Positions 1 to 7,115 of a DNA stretch of 19,922 nt are shown in pieces (position 1 is the first letter of the stretch; every line of letters begins with the position of its first letter). The notes below the pieces were generated by a model, which saw only the letters and a list, made by a program, of their open reading frames with translations, ran no database searches and had not been told where the DNA came from. The DNA comes from Acidobacteriota bacterium. GTDB lineage: Bacteria; Acidobacteriota; Terriglobia; Bryobacterales; Bryobacteraceae. Location of the stretch: contig VFZQ01000014.1 in assembly GCA_016871135.1 (NCBI GenBank), forward strand, positions 1 to 19,922. Direction: 5' to 3'. A program made the translations under genes and the position numbers.

Positions 1-1
1 G

Positions 2-742
2 GAAAATCGCACCCGCCTAATCCGCAACGTCATCGGCAAAATCAAGAACGAGTTCGGCTCGAAGATGCTGATCGCCATGCGCCTCGGCTGCTTCGACTCG
101 GTGCCTTACAAGAAGTCCGACACGTCTTCGGACGGCGAGCCGCTGCCTTACACAACGCCTTACCCGCACGGATGGGGCGTTGATCCCAACGACCCGCTGC
201 GCGAAGAGCTCAGCGAAGTGAAGCAGGCCATCGGCTGGTTCAAGGACTGGGGCGTGCAACTGCTCAACGTCTCGATCGGCTGCCCTTACTACAACCCTCA
301 CATCGGCCGGCCGTTTGAAAAGCCCGACGAGGGCAACTACGAAATGCCCGAGCATCCGCTCACCGGCGTCGACCGCCACTTCCGCATCTCCGGTGAACTG
401 CAGCAGGCGTTCCCGGATCTGCCCATGGTCGGTACCGGCTACTCGTGGTTGCAGATCTACGCGCTCAACGCCGCCGCGCGCAACATCGAAACGGGCCGCA
501 TCCGCATCTTCGGACTCGGCCGGGGCACACTCTCCTACCCCGACTTCGCCGTCGACGCGCTCGAAAAAGGCTCGCTCGACGAGATCCGTGTTTGCAAGAC
601 GCTTACGTACTGCACGTTCCTGATGCGCCAGAAAAACCATCCTCTGGGCCAGTTCCCCGCCGGTTGTCCGCCGTTTGACAAGCTCGTCTATGGGCCGATC
701 ATGAAGCAGGCGCGCGAAGCGTTCCGCTCCCAACAGAAATGA
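2..742 (+). CDS. NADH:flavin oxidoreductase, Old Yellow Enzyme family (5' end outside window)
   Basis: The visible 246 residues are the C-terminal part of a TIM-barrel flavoprotein of the OYE / 2,4-dienoyl-CoA reductase-like family, which uses FMN and NAD(P)H to reduce activated C=C bonds in the cytoplasm. The reading frame is open from the window edge, so the start lies upstream. The first residues (ENRTRLIRNVIGKIK) match the family's conserved GxxxNR-type segment before strand 5. GTGYSWLQ and the later IFGLGRGTLSYPDFA correspond to the two phosphate-binding strands of the FMN site. Three cysteines near the end (about 592, 610 and 664) fall where relatives of the dienoyl-CoA reductase subgroup have a cysteine-rich patch, but their pattern here does not give a convincing 4Fe-4S site. 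The C-terminal NAD(P)H domain of the long dienoyl-CoA reductases is absent. The stop overlaps the next gene's start (ATGA), so the two are probably co-translated. The substrate cannot be read from the sequence. Confidence 0.85.
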   Translation, partial: ENRTRLIRNVIGKIKNEFGSKMLIAMRLGCFDSVPYKKSDTSSDGEPLPYTTPYPHGWGVDPNDPLREELSEVKQAIGWFKDWGVQLLNVSIGCPYYNPHIGRPFEKPDEGNYEMPEHPLTGVDRHFRISGELQQAFPDLPMVGTGYSWLQIYALNAAARNIETGRIRIFGLGRGTLSYPDFAVDALEKGSLDEIRVCKTLTYCTFLMRQKNHPLGQFPAGCPPFDKLVYGPIMKQAREAFRSQQK

Positions 743-2385
743 ACCGGCGCGAAATTCTTGCCGCCTCGGCCGCCTTATCCGCGGCCGCGCAGACACCGTC
801 GCCGCCCAGCTTCCCCCAAGACCGCATCGACAAAGCCGACGCCTCCGTCGACTCGCTGCTCAAGCGCCAGATTCTCGACAAGAATCACAAGTATTACGGC
901 AGCTACGAAGGCGCCAACGGGCTCTACTACGGCTCCGGGCCAACGGACCTGTTGTCCAGCTTTCTCAACGGCTATCTGCTGCCCCAGTCGCGCCACTTCA
1001 AGAAACCGCTGCTGGCCGAGCGCATGGAACTTGCCGCGAAGGCCTTCGGGCGGCTGCAAACCAAGGACGGCAACTGGAACCTTCCGTTCACCAACTTCAA
1101 CTCCCCGCCCGACACCGCTTTCATCATGCAGGCCATCTGCCTGGACGTGTTGAACGCACGCAAACACGGGTTCCCGGAGTTCGAGAAGTGGCTGCTGCCG
1201 GCGATTGAAAAAGCGGGCGACGGACTCGTCCGAGGCGGCATGCACACACCCAATCATCGCTGGGTGGCGAGTGGAGCGCTGGCCGGGCTGCACAAACTCT
1301 ACGGCGTCCCGAAATACTCAGCACGCGCCGGGCAGTGGCTCGCCGAAGGCATCGACATCGACGCCGACGGCCACTACACGGAGCGCTCGACTACGGTCTA
1401 CAACGGCGTCGTCAACCGCGCGCTCACCTACGTCGCCGAGTGGATGAACCGGCCCGAGTATCTCGACTACGTGCGCCGCAATCTCGACGCGTCGATGTAT
1501 CTGTTGCACGCCGACGGCGAGATCGTCACCGAAATCTCGCGCCGCCAGGACGCCAATATCCGCGGCACGATGTACTACCACTGGTTCCCGCTCGCCTACC
1601 TCGCGTGGAAGGATCGCAACCGTGTTTACGCGCACCTCGCGCGGCAACTGGAACCGGTGTACGGATCTTTCACAAATCTGCTCTGGCAACCGGAACTGAC
1701 CACGGCGTTGCCCGAACCGCAGGCGCCGCCTTCGGATTTCGTCAAGCTGTTCCCATCGATCGGGTGCGGGCGTATCCGTCGAGGCCCAGTCAGCATCAGT
1801 GTCCTGCGCGATAAAGACCGCTTCTTCACTTTCCGCCGAGGGACCGCCGTCATCAACGCAATTCGCTTCTCCTCCGCCTTCTTCGGCAAGGGCCAGTTCG
1901 TCGCCAGTTCGATGACGCAACGAGGAACGACGTTCGAACTCACGCAGGAACTCGACGCCGGTTACTACCAACCGTTCCAACCAACCCGCAAAATCTCGAG
2001 CGAAGATTTCGACTCCACGCGCCACGAGCGCCAACGGACCGAAGTTTGTCACATGCGCTACAAAGCCACCGTCACCGAGACAACAAAAGGCGCGAAGGTA
2101 CGCATCGAAGCTGCGGGCACCGACGAAGTCCCAGTCACCATCGAAATCAATCTGCGCGAAGGCGGCACGATTACCGGCGCCGAAAAACTCGGATCGCCGA
2201 AAGACGCCTGGCTGCTCAAACAGGGCTATGCGTCGTTCACTCTCGGCGGCGAGACGATCAAGATCGGACCAGGCGCGGCCGCGCATACTTATCTCGATGT
2301 CCGAGGCGCCAGACCGCGACTGGAAGGCCCGTCGCTTTTTCTCACAGGCCTCACGCCGTTCGACCACACCATCGAGATTGCCTAG
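739..2385 (+). CDS. Exported heparinase/polysaccharide-lyase-like protein, uncharacterised
   Basis: This 548-residue protein begins with a twin-arginine style leader (MNRREILAASAALSAAAQ), so export is likely. Residues about 30-330 look all-helical, like an alpha/alpha toroid. Residues about 330-548 are rich in alternating beta strands. That order, toroid then beta sandwich, is the layout of heparinase II/III-type and related polysaccharide lyases. NHRW at 172-175 and an acidic/aromatic segment ending TTVYN near 208-222 sit where such enzymes carry catalytic Asn/His/Tyr residues, but I cannot assign a family and the similarity is by pattern only. The ATG lies inside the stop of the flavin oxidoreductase gene (ATGA), indicating translational coupling. 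A periplasmic sugar-polymer lyase or a related glycan-binding protein are both possible. The coding call is firm and the function is tentative. Confidence 0.6.
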   Translation: MNRREILAASAALSAAAQTPSPPSFPQDRIDKADASVDSLLKRQILDKNHKYYGSYEGANGLYYGSGPTDLLSSFLNGYLLPQSRHFKKPLLAERMELAAKAFGRLQTKDGNWNLPFTNFNSPPDTAFIMQAICLDVLNARKHGFPEFEKWLLPAIEKAGDGLVRGGMHTPNHRWVASGALAGLHKLYGVPKYSARAGQWLAEGIDIDADGHYTERSTTVYNGVVNRALTYVAEWMNRPEYLDYVRRNLDASMYLLHADGEIVTEISRRQDANIRGTMYYHWFPLAYLAWKDRNRVYAHLARQLEPVYGSFTNLLWQPELTTALPEPQAPPSDFVKLFPSIGCGRIRRGPVSISVLRDKDRFFTFRRGTAVINAIRFSSAFFGKGQFVASSMTQRGTTFELTQELDAGYYQPFQPTRKISSEDFDSTRHERQRTEVCHMRYKATVTETTKGAKVRIEAAGTDEVPVTIEINLREGGTITGAEKLGSPKDAWLLKQGYASFTLGGETIKIGPGAAAHTYLDVRGARPRLEGPSLFLTGLTPFDHTIEIA

Positions 2386-2390
2386 CTGCC

Positions 2391-2415
2391 AACATGTATG
2401 CAATTCTTAACATGT
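2391..2415. repeat. Two AACATGT copies 18 bp apart
   Basis: AACATGT occurs at 2391-2397 and again at 2409-2415, just after the lyase-like gene and across the GTG start of the next small ORF. The core ACATGT is itself palindromic, so the pair could be a two-site operator. In a GC-rich region this AT-richer patch stands out, but two short words may also be chance. Confidence 0.25.
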
Positions 2416-2791
2416 GAACTTGTTCCACCAAGCCAAACGTGTGTGCCTCGGCCTGGTGTCGTTGTGTCTTTCGCTGACGTTTCTCGGAGCTCTTCCCGGC
2501 GGGGTTTCGCCGGACCGCGCGGCGCGTAATCCACAAAGAACGCGAGTCTCGCGCTGTCCGCGCCACCGGATCGTGGCCGGCATCTCTCAAGAGCCGGTTT
2601 CGCTTCGCAACGCCTTTATCCGGTCGGCGAAGGCATCCGATCCGCCGCCGGTCGAAATCGCCGCCGCAGCCGCGCCGGAACCCGCGCTGGTCTACCTCGA
2701 AACTGTGTCGGCGGCGCCGCAACTTCGTGCGGTTACCCCGGTTCACGCACGCAGCCTTTTCGCTCGCCCTCCTCCCGGACTTATCGCCTAA
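2414..2791 (+). CDS. Small secreted hypothetical protein
   Basis: A GTG-started ORF of 125 residues fills most of the 480 nt gap between the lyase-like gene and the carbonic anhydrase. The N-terminus has a basic patch (residues 1-9) followed by a hydrophobic Leu/Cys/Val stretch at about 10-28, like a signal peptide or membrane anchor. The rest is Arg-rich, then Ala/Pro-rich, and ends in a Pro-Pro-Pro run. I recognise no domain. A good ribosome-binding site is not visible before the GTG, and no ATG occurs near the start. It reads in the same direction as both neighbours and no better ORF competes. It may be a lineage-specific envelope protein or a chance ORF in GC-rich DNA. Confidence 0.42.
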   Translation: MNLFHQAKRVCLGLVSLCLSLTFLGALPGGVSPDRAARNPQRTRVSRCPRHRIVAGISQEPVSLRNAFIRSAKASDPPPVEIAAAAAPEPALVYLETVSAAPQLRAVTPVHARSLFARPPPGLIA

Positions 2792-2818
2792 GTCAGATTT
2801 CGGTCCATTCCCCCGGAA

Positions 2819-2835
2819 CGGTTCGTCGAGAACCG
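2819..2835 (+). other. Short hairpin upstream of carbonic anhydrase gene
   Basis: CGGTTC and GAACCG form a perfect 6 bp stem around the 5 nt loop GTCGA, ending 19 nt before the carbonic anhydrase ribosome-binding site. There is no T-run after it, so it is not a standard terminator. It may affect translation of, or protect, the downstream message. Confidence 0.3.
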
Positions 2836-2854
2836 CTCGCACGTATTGACTCAT

Positions 2855-2860
2855 GAGGAG
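2855..2860 (+). promoter_or_regulatory. Ribosome binding site of carbonic anhydrase gene
   Basis: GAGGAG lies 5 nt before the ATG at 2866. It is one of the best Shine-Dalgarno sequences in the window and fixes the start of the carbonic anhydrase. Confidence 0.75.
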
Positions 2861-2865
2861 AACCC

Positions 2866-3507
2866 ATGGAAAGACTTATTGCGGGATACCGCAAGCTCCG
2901 AGAAGAAGTGTATCCGGAACGCGCGGAGCAGTTTGCAAAGCTAGAGCGCGGCCAGGCGCCGCGCGTTTTGTTCATCACCTGTGCCGACAGCCGGATCACT
3001 CCGGAGCTACTGTTTCAAGCCGAACCCGGCGAACTGTTCATTTGCCGTAACGCGGGCAACATCGTCCCCGCGCACGGCGATCACACCGGCGGCGTTTCCG
3101 CGACGGTCGAATACGCCGTCCGCGCTCTTAAAGTGACCGACATCGTCGTCTGCGGCCATTCCGACTGCGGCGTCATGCGCGGCCTCCTGCATCCGGAAAA
3201 GGTCGCGTCGATGAAGAGTGTCGCATCGTGGCTCGGATACGGCGAGCGGGCCCGCGCCGTGGTCGAGCACGTCTGCTCCCACATGGACGAAGAAGAGAAG
3301 GTGATGGAACTGGCCCGCCAGAATGTCCTCGCGCAAATGGACAATCTCCGCACGCACCCGTCCGTCGCCGCGGCCATGGCTGGAAAGACTCTGGGCATCC
3401 ACGGCTGGGTCCTTCAATTGCACACCGGCAAGGTGGATGCCTGGTCGGCGGATTCGGAACAGTTCGCCCCGCTTGAGCAGGTCTACGAGACCGTCGGGAG
3501 CCGCTAA
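2866..3507 (+). CDS. Beta-class carbonic anhydrase
   Basis: This 213-residue cytoplasmic zinc enzyme interconverts CO2 and bicarbonate. The beta-class signature is complete. Cys39 and the Asp41/Arg43 dyad lie in the CADSR motif, and His98 and Cys101 lie in GHSDCG, giving the Cys2-His zinc site plus the catalytic Asp-Arg pair. RNAGN at 61-65 is also typical of the family. The length is normal for the class. The start is set by GAGGAG 5 nt upstream. The SulP transporter gene begins 2 nt after this stop, so the two are almost certainly one transcription unit. Carbonic anhydrases linked to, or fused with, SulP transporters are known and are thought to work in bicarbonate uptake. Pairing here suggests the enzyme equilibrates bicarbonate moved by the transporter for carboxylation or pH balance. 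Confidence 0.95.
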   Translation: MERLIAGYRKLREEVYPERAEQFAKLERGQAPRVLFITCADSRITPELLFQAEPGELFICRNAGNIVPAHGDHTGGVSATVEYAVRALKVTDIVVCGHSDCGVMRGLLHPEKVASMKSVASWLGYGERARAVVEHVCSHMDEEEKVMELARQNVLAQMDNLRTHPSVAAAMAGKTLGIHGWVLQLHTGKVDAWSADSEQFAPLEQVYETVGSR

Positions 3508-3509
3508 CC

Positions 3510-5045
3510 ATGAAGACCGATACACTCGCATCCGACGCGCTGGCGTCCGTTGTCGTTTTCCTTGTCGCCCTTCCACTCTGCATGGGTATCGCCATCGCGT
3601 CCGGAGTCCCGCCGGCGCTCGGGCTGATTACAGGCATCATTGGCGGCATCGTCGTTGCGAGTTTCTCCGGCTGTCCGCTGCAAGTCAGCGGACCGGCCGC
3701 GGGACTATCGGTCATTGTGTTTCAGATGATTCAAGAGCACGGTGTCGCGATGCTAGGTCCGATCGTGCTCTTGGCCGGCGTGATTCAAGTCGCCTCCGGC
3801 CTGCTGCGCGTGGGCCAGATGTTCCGCGCCATATCGCCGGCCGTTATCCACGGCATGCTCGCCGGGATCGGCGCGCTGATCTTCGCCGCGCAGTTCCACG
3901 TCATGGTCGATCACGTACCGAAAGCGGGCGGCCTGGCCAATCTCGCCGCTTTCCCGGAAGCGATCGCATTGTTGTTTGAAGACACCGACCACGACCATCA
4001 CTTGGCCGCCATCGTCGGCTTCGTCACGCTGGGCGTCATGGTCGGCTGGGCCTTCCTCGCCAAGGGCCGTTTGAGAACAGTTCCCGCAGCTTTGGTAGCC
4101 GTCATTGCCGGCACAACGCTCGCGCAAGTCGGCCAGATGCATATCCACTACGTCAAGCTGCCCGGCAACCTGCTGGAAGCCGTAACGTGGACCAATCTTC
4201 CGGGCCTCGCAGGCCTTTTCAACGGCGAAATCCTCGGTGAAGCGTTCGCGCTCGCCTTCATCGCCAGCGCCGAGACGCTGCTCTCGGCCGCGGCGGTGGA
4301 TAAGATGGCGGCCGGCCGGCAAAAGACGAACTACGACCGCGAACTTCTCTCGCAGGGCATCGGGAATTCGCTCTGCGGAATGCTCGGAGCGCTGCCGATG
4401 ACCGGCGTCATTGTGCGTTCGGCGGCCAACGTCAATGCGGGCGCCAAGACGCGCATGTCGGCGATCCTCCACGGTCTGTGGCTCATGATGCTGGTTCTGG
4501 TTTTCCCCGGCGTTCTGCAGACGGTGCCCACCGCCTGCCTGGCCGCGATCCTCGTATTCACCGGCATCAAACTCCTCAACTTCGGCGAACTCGTCCGATT
4601 GAGAACCTACGGGTGGCCAATCGTCGCGATCGCTGTAATTACAATGGGAACCATCATTGCGTCGAGTCTGCTCACCGGCATCGTCGTCGGCATCTTGTTG
4701 TCGCTCGTCAAAGTGATGTGGGCGATCTCGCGGCTTGACGTACGCGTCGATCACGATCCGGTCTCCGACCGCGTCGACGTTATCTTCGAAGGCTCGGCCA
4801 GTTTCGTCAATCTCCCGCGCTTCACCGACGCGCTCGACGAACTTCCCAACGCCGCCGAGATCTACGTGCACCTCAAACAGTTGAACTACGTCGACCACGC
4901 CGCCGTGGACGCGTTGTCCGATTGGGAAAAAATCCGCCTGCAACGCGGCGGGCAAGTCCACGTCGAGTGGACCGAACTGATGAACACGTATGCGCTGAAG
5001 AACAGGACACCGGTTCCTCAAAAAGTGCCGGCGGGCAGCCACTAA
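3510..5045 (+). CDS. SulP family anion transporter with C-terminal STAS domain, probable bicarbonate carrier
   Basis: This 511-residue inner-membrane protein has many hydrophobic helices up to about residue 405, then a soluble STAS domain at about 415-495. The SulP core signature is seen as VSGPAAGLSVIV at 59-70. A His/Asp-rich loop lies at about 157-164. The N-terminus lacks the long cytosolic extension of some SulP proteins. SulP carriers move sulfate, bicarbonate, dicarboxylates or other anions, and sequence alone does not fix the substrate. The carbonic anhydrase gene 2 nt upstream argues for bicarbonate (BicA-like). The sulfur operon elsewhere in the window keeps sulfate as an alternative, though it is on the other strand and several kilobases away. 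GGGAG lies about 9 nt before the ATG. The stop codon overlaps the stop of the converging Pnkp-like gene. Confidence 0.9.
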   Translation: MKTDTLASDALASVVVFLVALPLCMGIAIASGVPPALGLITGIIGGIVVASFSGCPLQVSGPAAGLSVIVFQMIQEHGVAMLGPIVLLAGVIQVASGLLRVGQMFRAISPAVIHGMLAGIGALIFAAQFHVMVDHVPKAGGLANLAAFPEAIALLFEDTDHDHHLAAIVGFVTLGVMVGWAFLAKGRLRTVPAALVAVIAGTTLAQVGQMHIHYVKLPGNLLEAVTWTNLPGLAGLFNGEILGEAFALAFIASAETLLSAAAVDKMAAGRQKTNYDRELLSQGIGNSLCGMLGALPMTGVIVRSAANVNAGAKTRMSAILHGLWLMMLVLVFPGVLQTVPTACLAAILVFTGIKLLNFGELVRLRTYGWPIVAIAVITMGTIIASSLLTGIVVGILLSLVKVMWAISRLDVRVDHDPVSDRVDVIFEGSASFVNLPRFTDALDELPNAAEIYVHLKQLNYVDHAAVDALSDWEKIRLQRGGQVHVEWTELMNTYALKNRTPVPQKVPAGSH

Positions 5046-6163
5046 CTCGAGGACGCGGGCGGAGAAATCGGCCGCACCGGCTCGGCATAAACTCGCGCCG
5101 CAGGCACGGAAACGAACTCGCCTTCGGGATACCGCAACGCGGTCAACGCGCCGCCGAACACGGCTCCGGTGTCGATGTTGACTGTATTGTTCACCCATTG
5201 CGGCGCGGGTGTTGGCGTGTGCCCGTAGACGACCATCGCGCGCCCGCGATATTCGCCGGCCCAGTTGTAGCGCACCGGCAGGCCGAACTCATCGGTCTCG
5301 CCCGTCGTTTCTCCGTAAAGACAGAACTCGCGCACGCCTCCGCTGGTACGCCCGTGCATCGCTTCGCGCAGACCGGCGTGCGCAACGACAAGCTTGCCAC
5401 CATCGAAAACGTAATGGCTCGTCAGCGAATCGAGAAACGCCGCGATCTCGGCGCGCTCGACTGCGCCCAGAGGTTCCAGTTCATCGATCGAACGCTGCAG
5501 GCCGTGCCTGACTTGCAACTTTTTACCGCGCAACCACCGCACGAGTTTGACATCGTGATTCCCGGCAACGCAGAATGCCTCGCGCGCCCGCACCATGTTG
5601 CGCACGACCCGAACCGTGTTGAGAACCTCGGGCCCTCGGTCGACCAGATCCCCGACAAACACGGCCCGGCGGCCCTGCCGGTGACGCCACAGTTCCCTGC
5701 CCCACGGCGCGTCGGCCGAATCCCCGTCGGTTCGTTCGTAACCCAACTTCGTCAGCAGCGCGCGCAGCTCTGGCGCGCAGCCGTGCAAGTCGCCGATGAT
5801 GTCGAAGGGTCCGGCTTCGTCTTTCTTATTACAGCTCAGCGGCGTGCGGACAATTTCGACCGCTTCCCCCGGCGCAACTACGTGCACATAGCGGAACCCC
5901 TCGCGATCAAGACGCGAAAGATGCGGCTCTTCGCCGACGATGGCGACAGCAAAGCAGTAATGCTTCCGCGTGATTTGAAGCAGCTTTCTACGCCGCTCGA
6001 AGCCCGCATTGGCCGCGTCGACGACAGTCAATTTCCCGAGCGCGAGCCGATGGCCAACCGCCGCTTCATCGTCCAGCGACAAAACCTCGCCGGCCTCGAA
6101 GTGCTCCGGCGAAAAGCCAGCCACGGCGACCAGCCCGAGCTCGGGAACTTCGATCCTGCGCAT
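5042..6163 (-). CDS. Pnkp-derived metallophosphatase with degenerate kinase module and no ligase
   Basis: This 373-residue protein matches the central 2',3'-phosphatase of bacterial polynucleotide kinase-phosphatase (Pnkp), the RNA end-repair enzyme. Metallophosphoesterase motifs are all present: Asp125 and His127 (GDLHGC), Asp172 and Arg176 (GDLVDRG), Asn202, His203 and Asp204 (GNHD), His262 (AHAG), His315 (GHTP) and Asp331 (IDTG). From memory of Clostridium thermocellum Pnkp (D187, H189, D233, N263, H323, H376, D392), all are shifted by a constant 61-62 residues, so the phosphatase is colinear and complete. The first 100 residues still align with the Pnkp kinase (PELGLV at 7-12, GKLTVVDAAN at 43-52, REGFRYV at 87-93), but the GxxGxGKS/T P-loop and the lid segment are missing. 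The C-terminal adenylyltransferase (about 390 residues in the full enzyme) is also missing, and the protein stops shortly after VSVPAA. The ATG follows the WD40 gene stop by 20 nt. A diadenosine tetraphosphatase or Ser/Thr phosphatase role is less likely. Confidence 0.85.
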   Translation of the reverse strand: MRRIEVPELGLVAVAGFSPEHFEAGEVLSLDDEAAVGHRLALGKLTVVDAANAGFERRRKLLQITRKHYCFAVAIVGEEPHLSRLDREGFRYVHVVAPGEAVEIVRTPLSCNKKDEAGPFDIIGDLHGCAPELRALLTKLGYERTDGDSADAPWGRELWRHRQGRRAVFVGDLVDRGPEVLNTVRVVRNMVRAREAFCVAGNHDVKLVRWLRGKKLQVRHGLQRSIDELEPLGAVERAEIAAFLDSLTSHYVFDGGKLVVAHAGLREAMHGRTSGGVREFCLYGETTGETDEFGLPVRYNWAGEYRGRAMVVYGHTPTPAPQWVNNTVNIDTGAVFGGALTALRYPEGEFVSVPAARVYAEPVRPISPPASSS

Positions 6164-6183
6164 CGAGGCTCGTTATTCCTGTC

Positions 6184-7113
6184 TCAGTTCCCCGTCTTCC
6201 AAAGATCAATTTCCTTCTCGCCCGAAGTCATCGCAATCCACTTTCCGTCGGGCGAAAACGCCAGCGAAACAACACGGTGCGGCGAGCGCATTGTCTTCAC
6301 GACCTTGCCCGAAGTCAGGTCCCACAGCGCCACCTTCACCGGGTTCCGCGTCGTCACGACATCGAACCCGCCCGTCACCATCATCTTGCCGTCGGGCGAA
6401 ATCGCCAGCGCCGAAATCGTCTCGCCGTGACCCTTCAGCGACCGCGCCGGCTGAAACGTCTTCGCGTCCCAAAAATAGACCGTCTCGTCCAGGCCCGCCA
6501 TCACGAGCTGTTTGCCGTCCGGCGTGAACTCACCCGCAAACATCGCACCGGTCAACTCTTCCACCTTCTTCACAAGTTCGCCGGAACTGGTCTTCCACAC
6601 GCGCACATCGTTGTCGTAATTTGCGCTGACAAGCAGTTCGCCGTCCGGCGAAAAGACGACCTCGGCCGCGCCGCCGATGCCATCGGCCAGAGCGTGTTTT
6701 TCCTTCCCGCTGGCGACGTCGATGATTCGCACCTTCCGGTCGGCGACCGACGCCACCGCCAGCGACTTGCCATTGGCCGACATAACGGTCCGGCCCTGCG
6801 GAGCGCCGTTGATGAGCCGCAGTTGCGTGTCGGAGGTGAGGTCCCAGACGCGCACGGTGGTGCGGTCGGCGCGCTCAATCGCGCGCGTCGCCGAAACCAG
6901 CGTCGTGCCCGCGGTGACAGCTTTGTCGACGGTAACTTTGCCGGTGGCCACATCCCACGTGCGCACGTGGCTGTCGCGGCACAGCGCGGTGATCGTCTTG
7001 CCATCGGCGGAGAAGAAGAGTTCGCCGGGCGCGGCGTCGGCCGCGATCGTGCGGTCGAACGAGTTCTGCGCCGCAAGCGAAAGCGCCGCGGCGGCGATGA
7101 GGAATTTGCGCAT
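6184..7113 (-). CDS. Exported WD40 repeat beta-propeller protein
   Basis: The protein has 309 residues and a cleavable leader (MRKFLIAAAALSLAAQ). It is built of about seven WD40-type blades. The repeat core (F/A)SxDGKxL...VRxWD recurs near residues 34-54, 84-92, 111-132, 154-173, 197-216, 238-265 and 286-305, consistent with one closed seven-bladed propeller. The second blade has lost its usual start. WD40 propellers are binding scaffolds, and no catalytic domain is attached. I chose the ATG at 7113, 2 nt after the dioxygenase stop. It is preceded by AAGG at a suitable distance and followed directly by a signal peptide, while a longer upstream reading would run through the dioxygenase gene in another frame. 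The tight coupling suggests periplasmic co-expression with the dioxygenase, but a physical partnership is only inference. Confidence 0.85.
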   Translation of the reverse strand: MRKFLIAAAALSLAAQNSFDRTIAADAAPGELFFSADGKTITALCRDSHVRTWDVATGKVTVDKAVTAGTTLVSATRAIERADRTTVRVWDLTSDTQLRLINGAPQGRTVMSANGKSLAVASVADRKVRIIDVASGKEKHALADGIGGAAEVVFSPDGELLVSANYDNDVRVWKTSSGELVKKVEELTGAMFAGEFTPDGKQLVMAGLDETVYFWDAKTFQPARSLKGHGETISALAISPDGKMMVTGGFDVVTTRNPVKVALWDLTSGKVVKTMRSPHRVVSLAFSPDGKWIAMTSGEKEIDLWKTGN

Positions 7114-7115
7114 GA

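Noticed and set aside
3753..5198. 481-codon open frame on the minus strand opposite the SulP gene
   Set aside because: It is antisense to a well-supported SulP transporter. Its translation is Arg/His/Asp rich without any domain, a usual shadow in GC-rich DNA.
4922..6430. 502-codon open frame on the plus strand opposite the Pnkp-like gene
   Set aside because: It covers parts of three real genes in antisense and shows no motif. The minus strand carries the complete phosphatase motif set.
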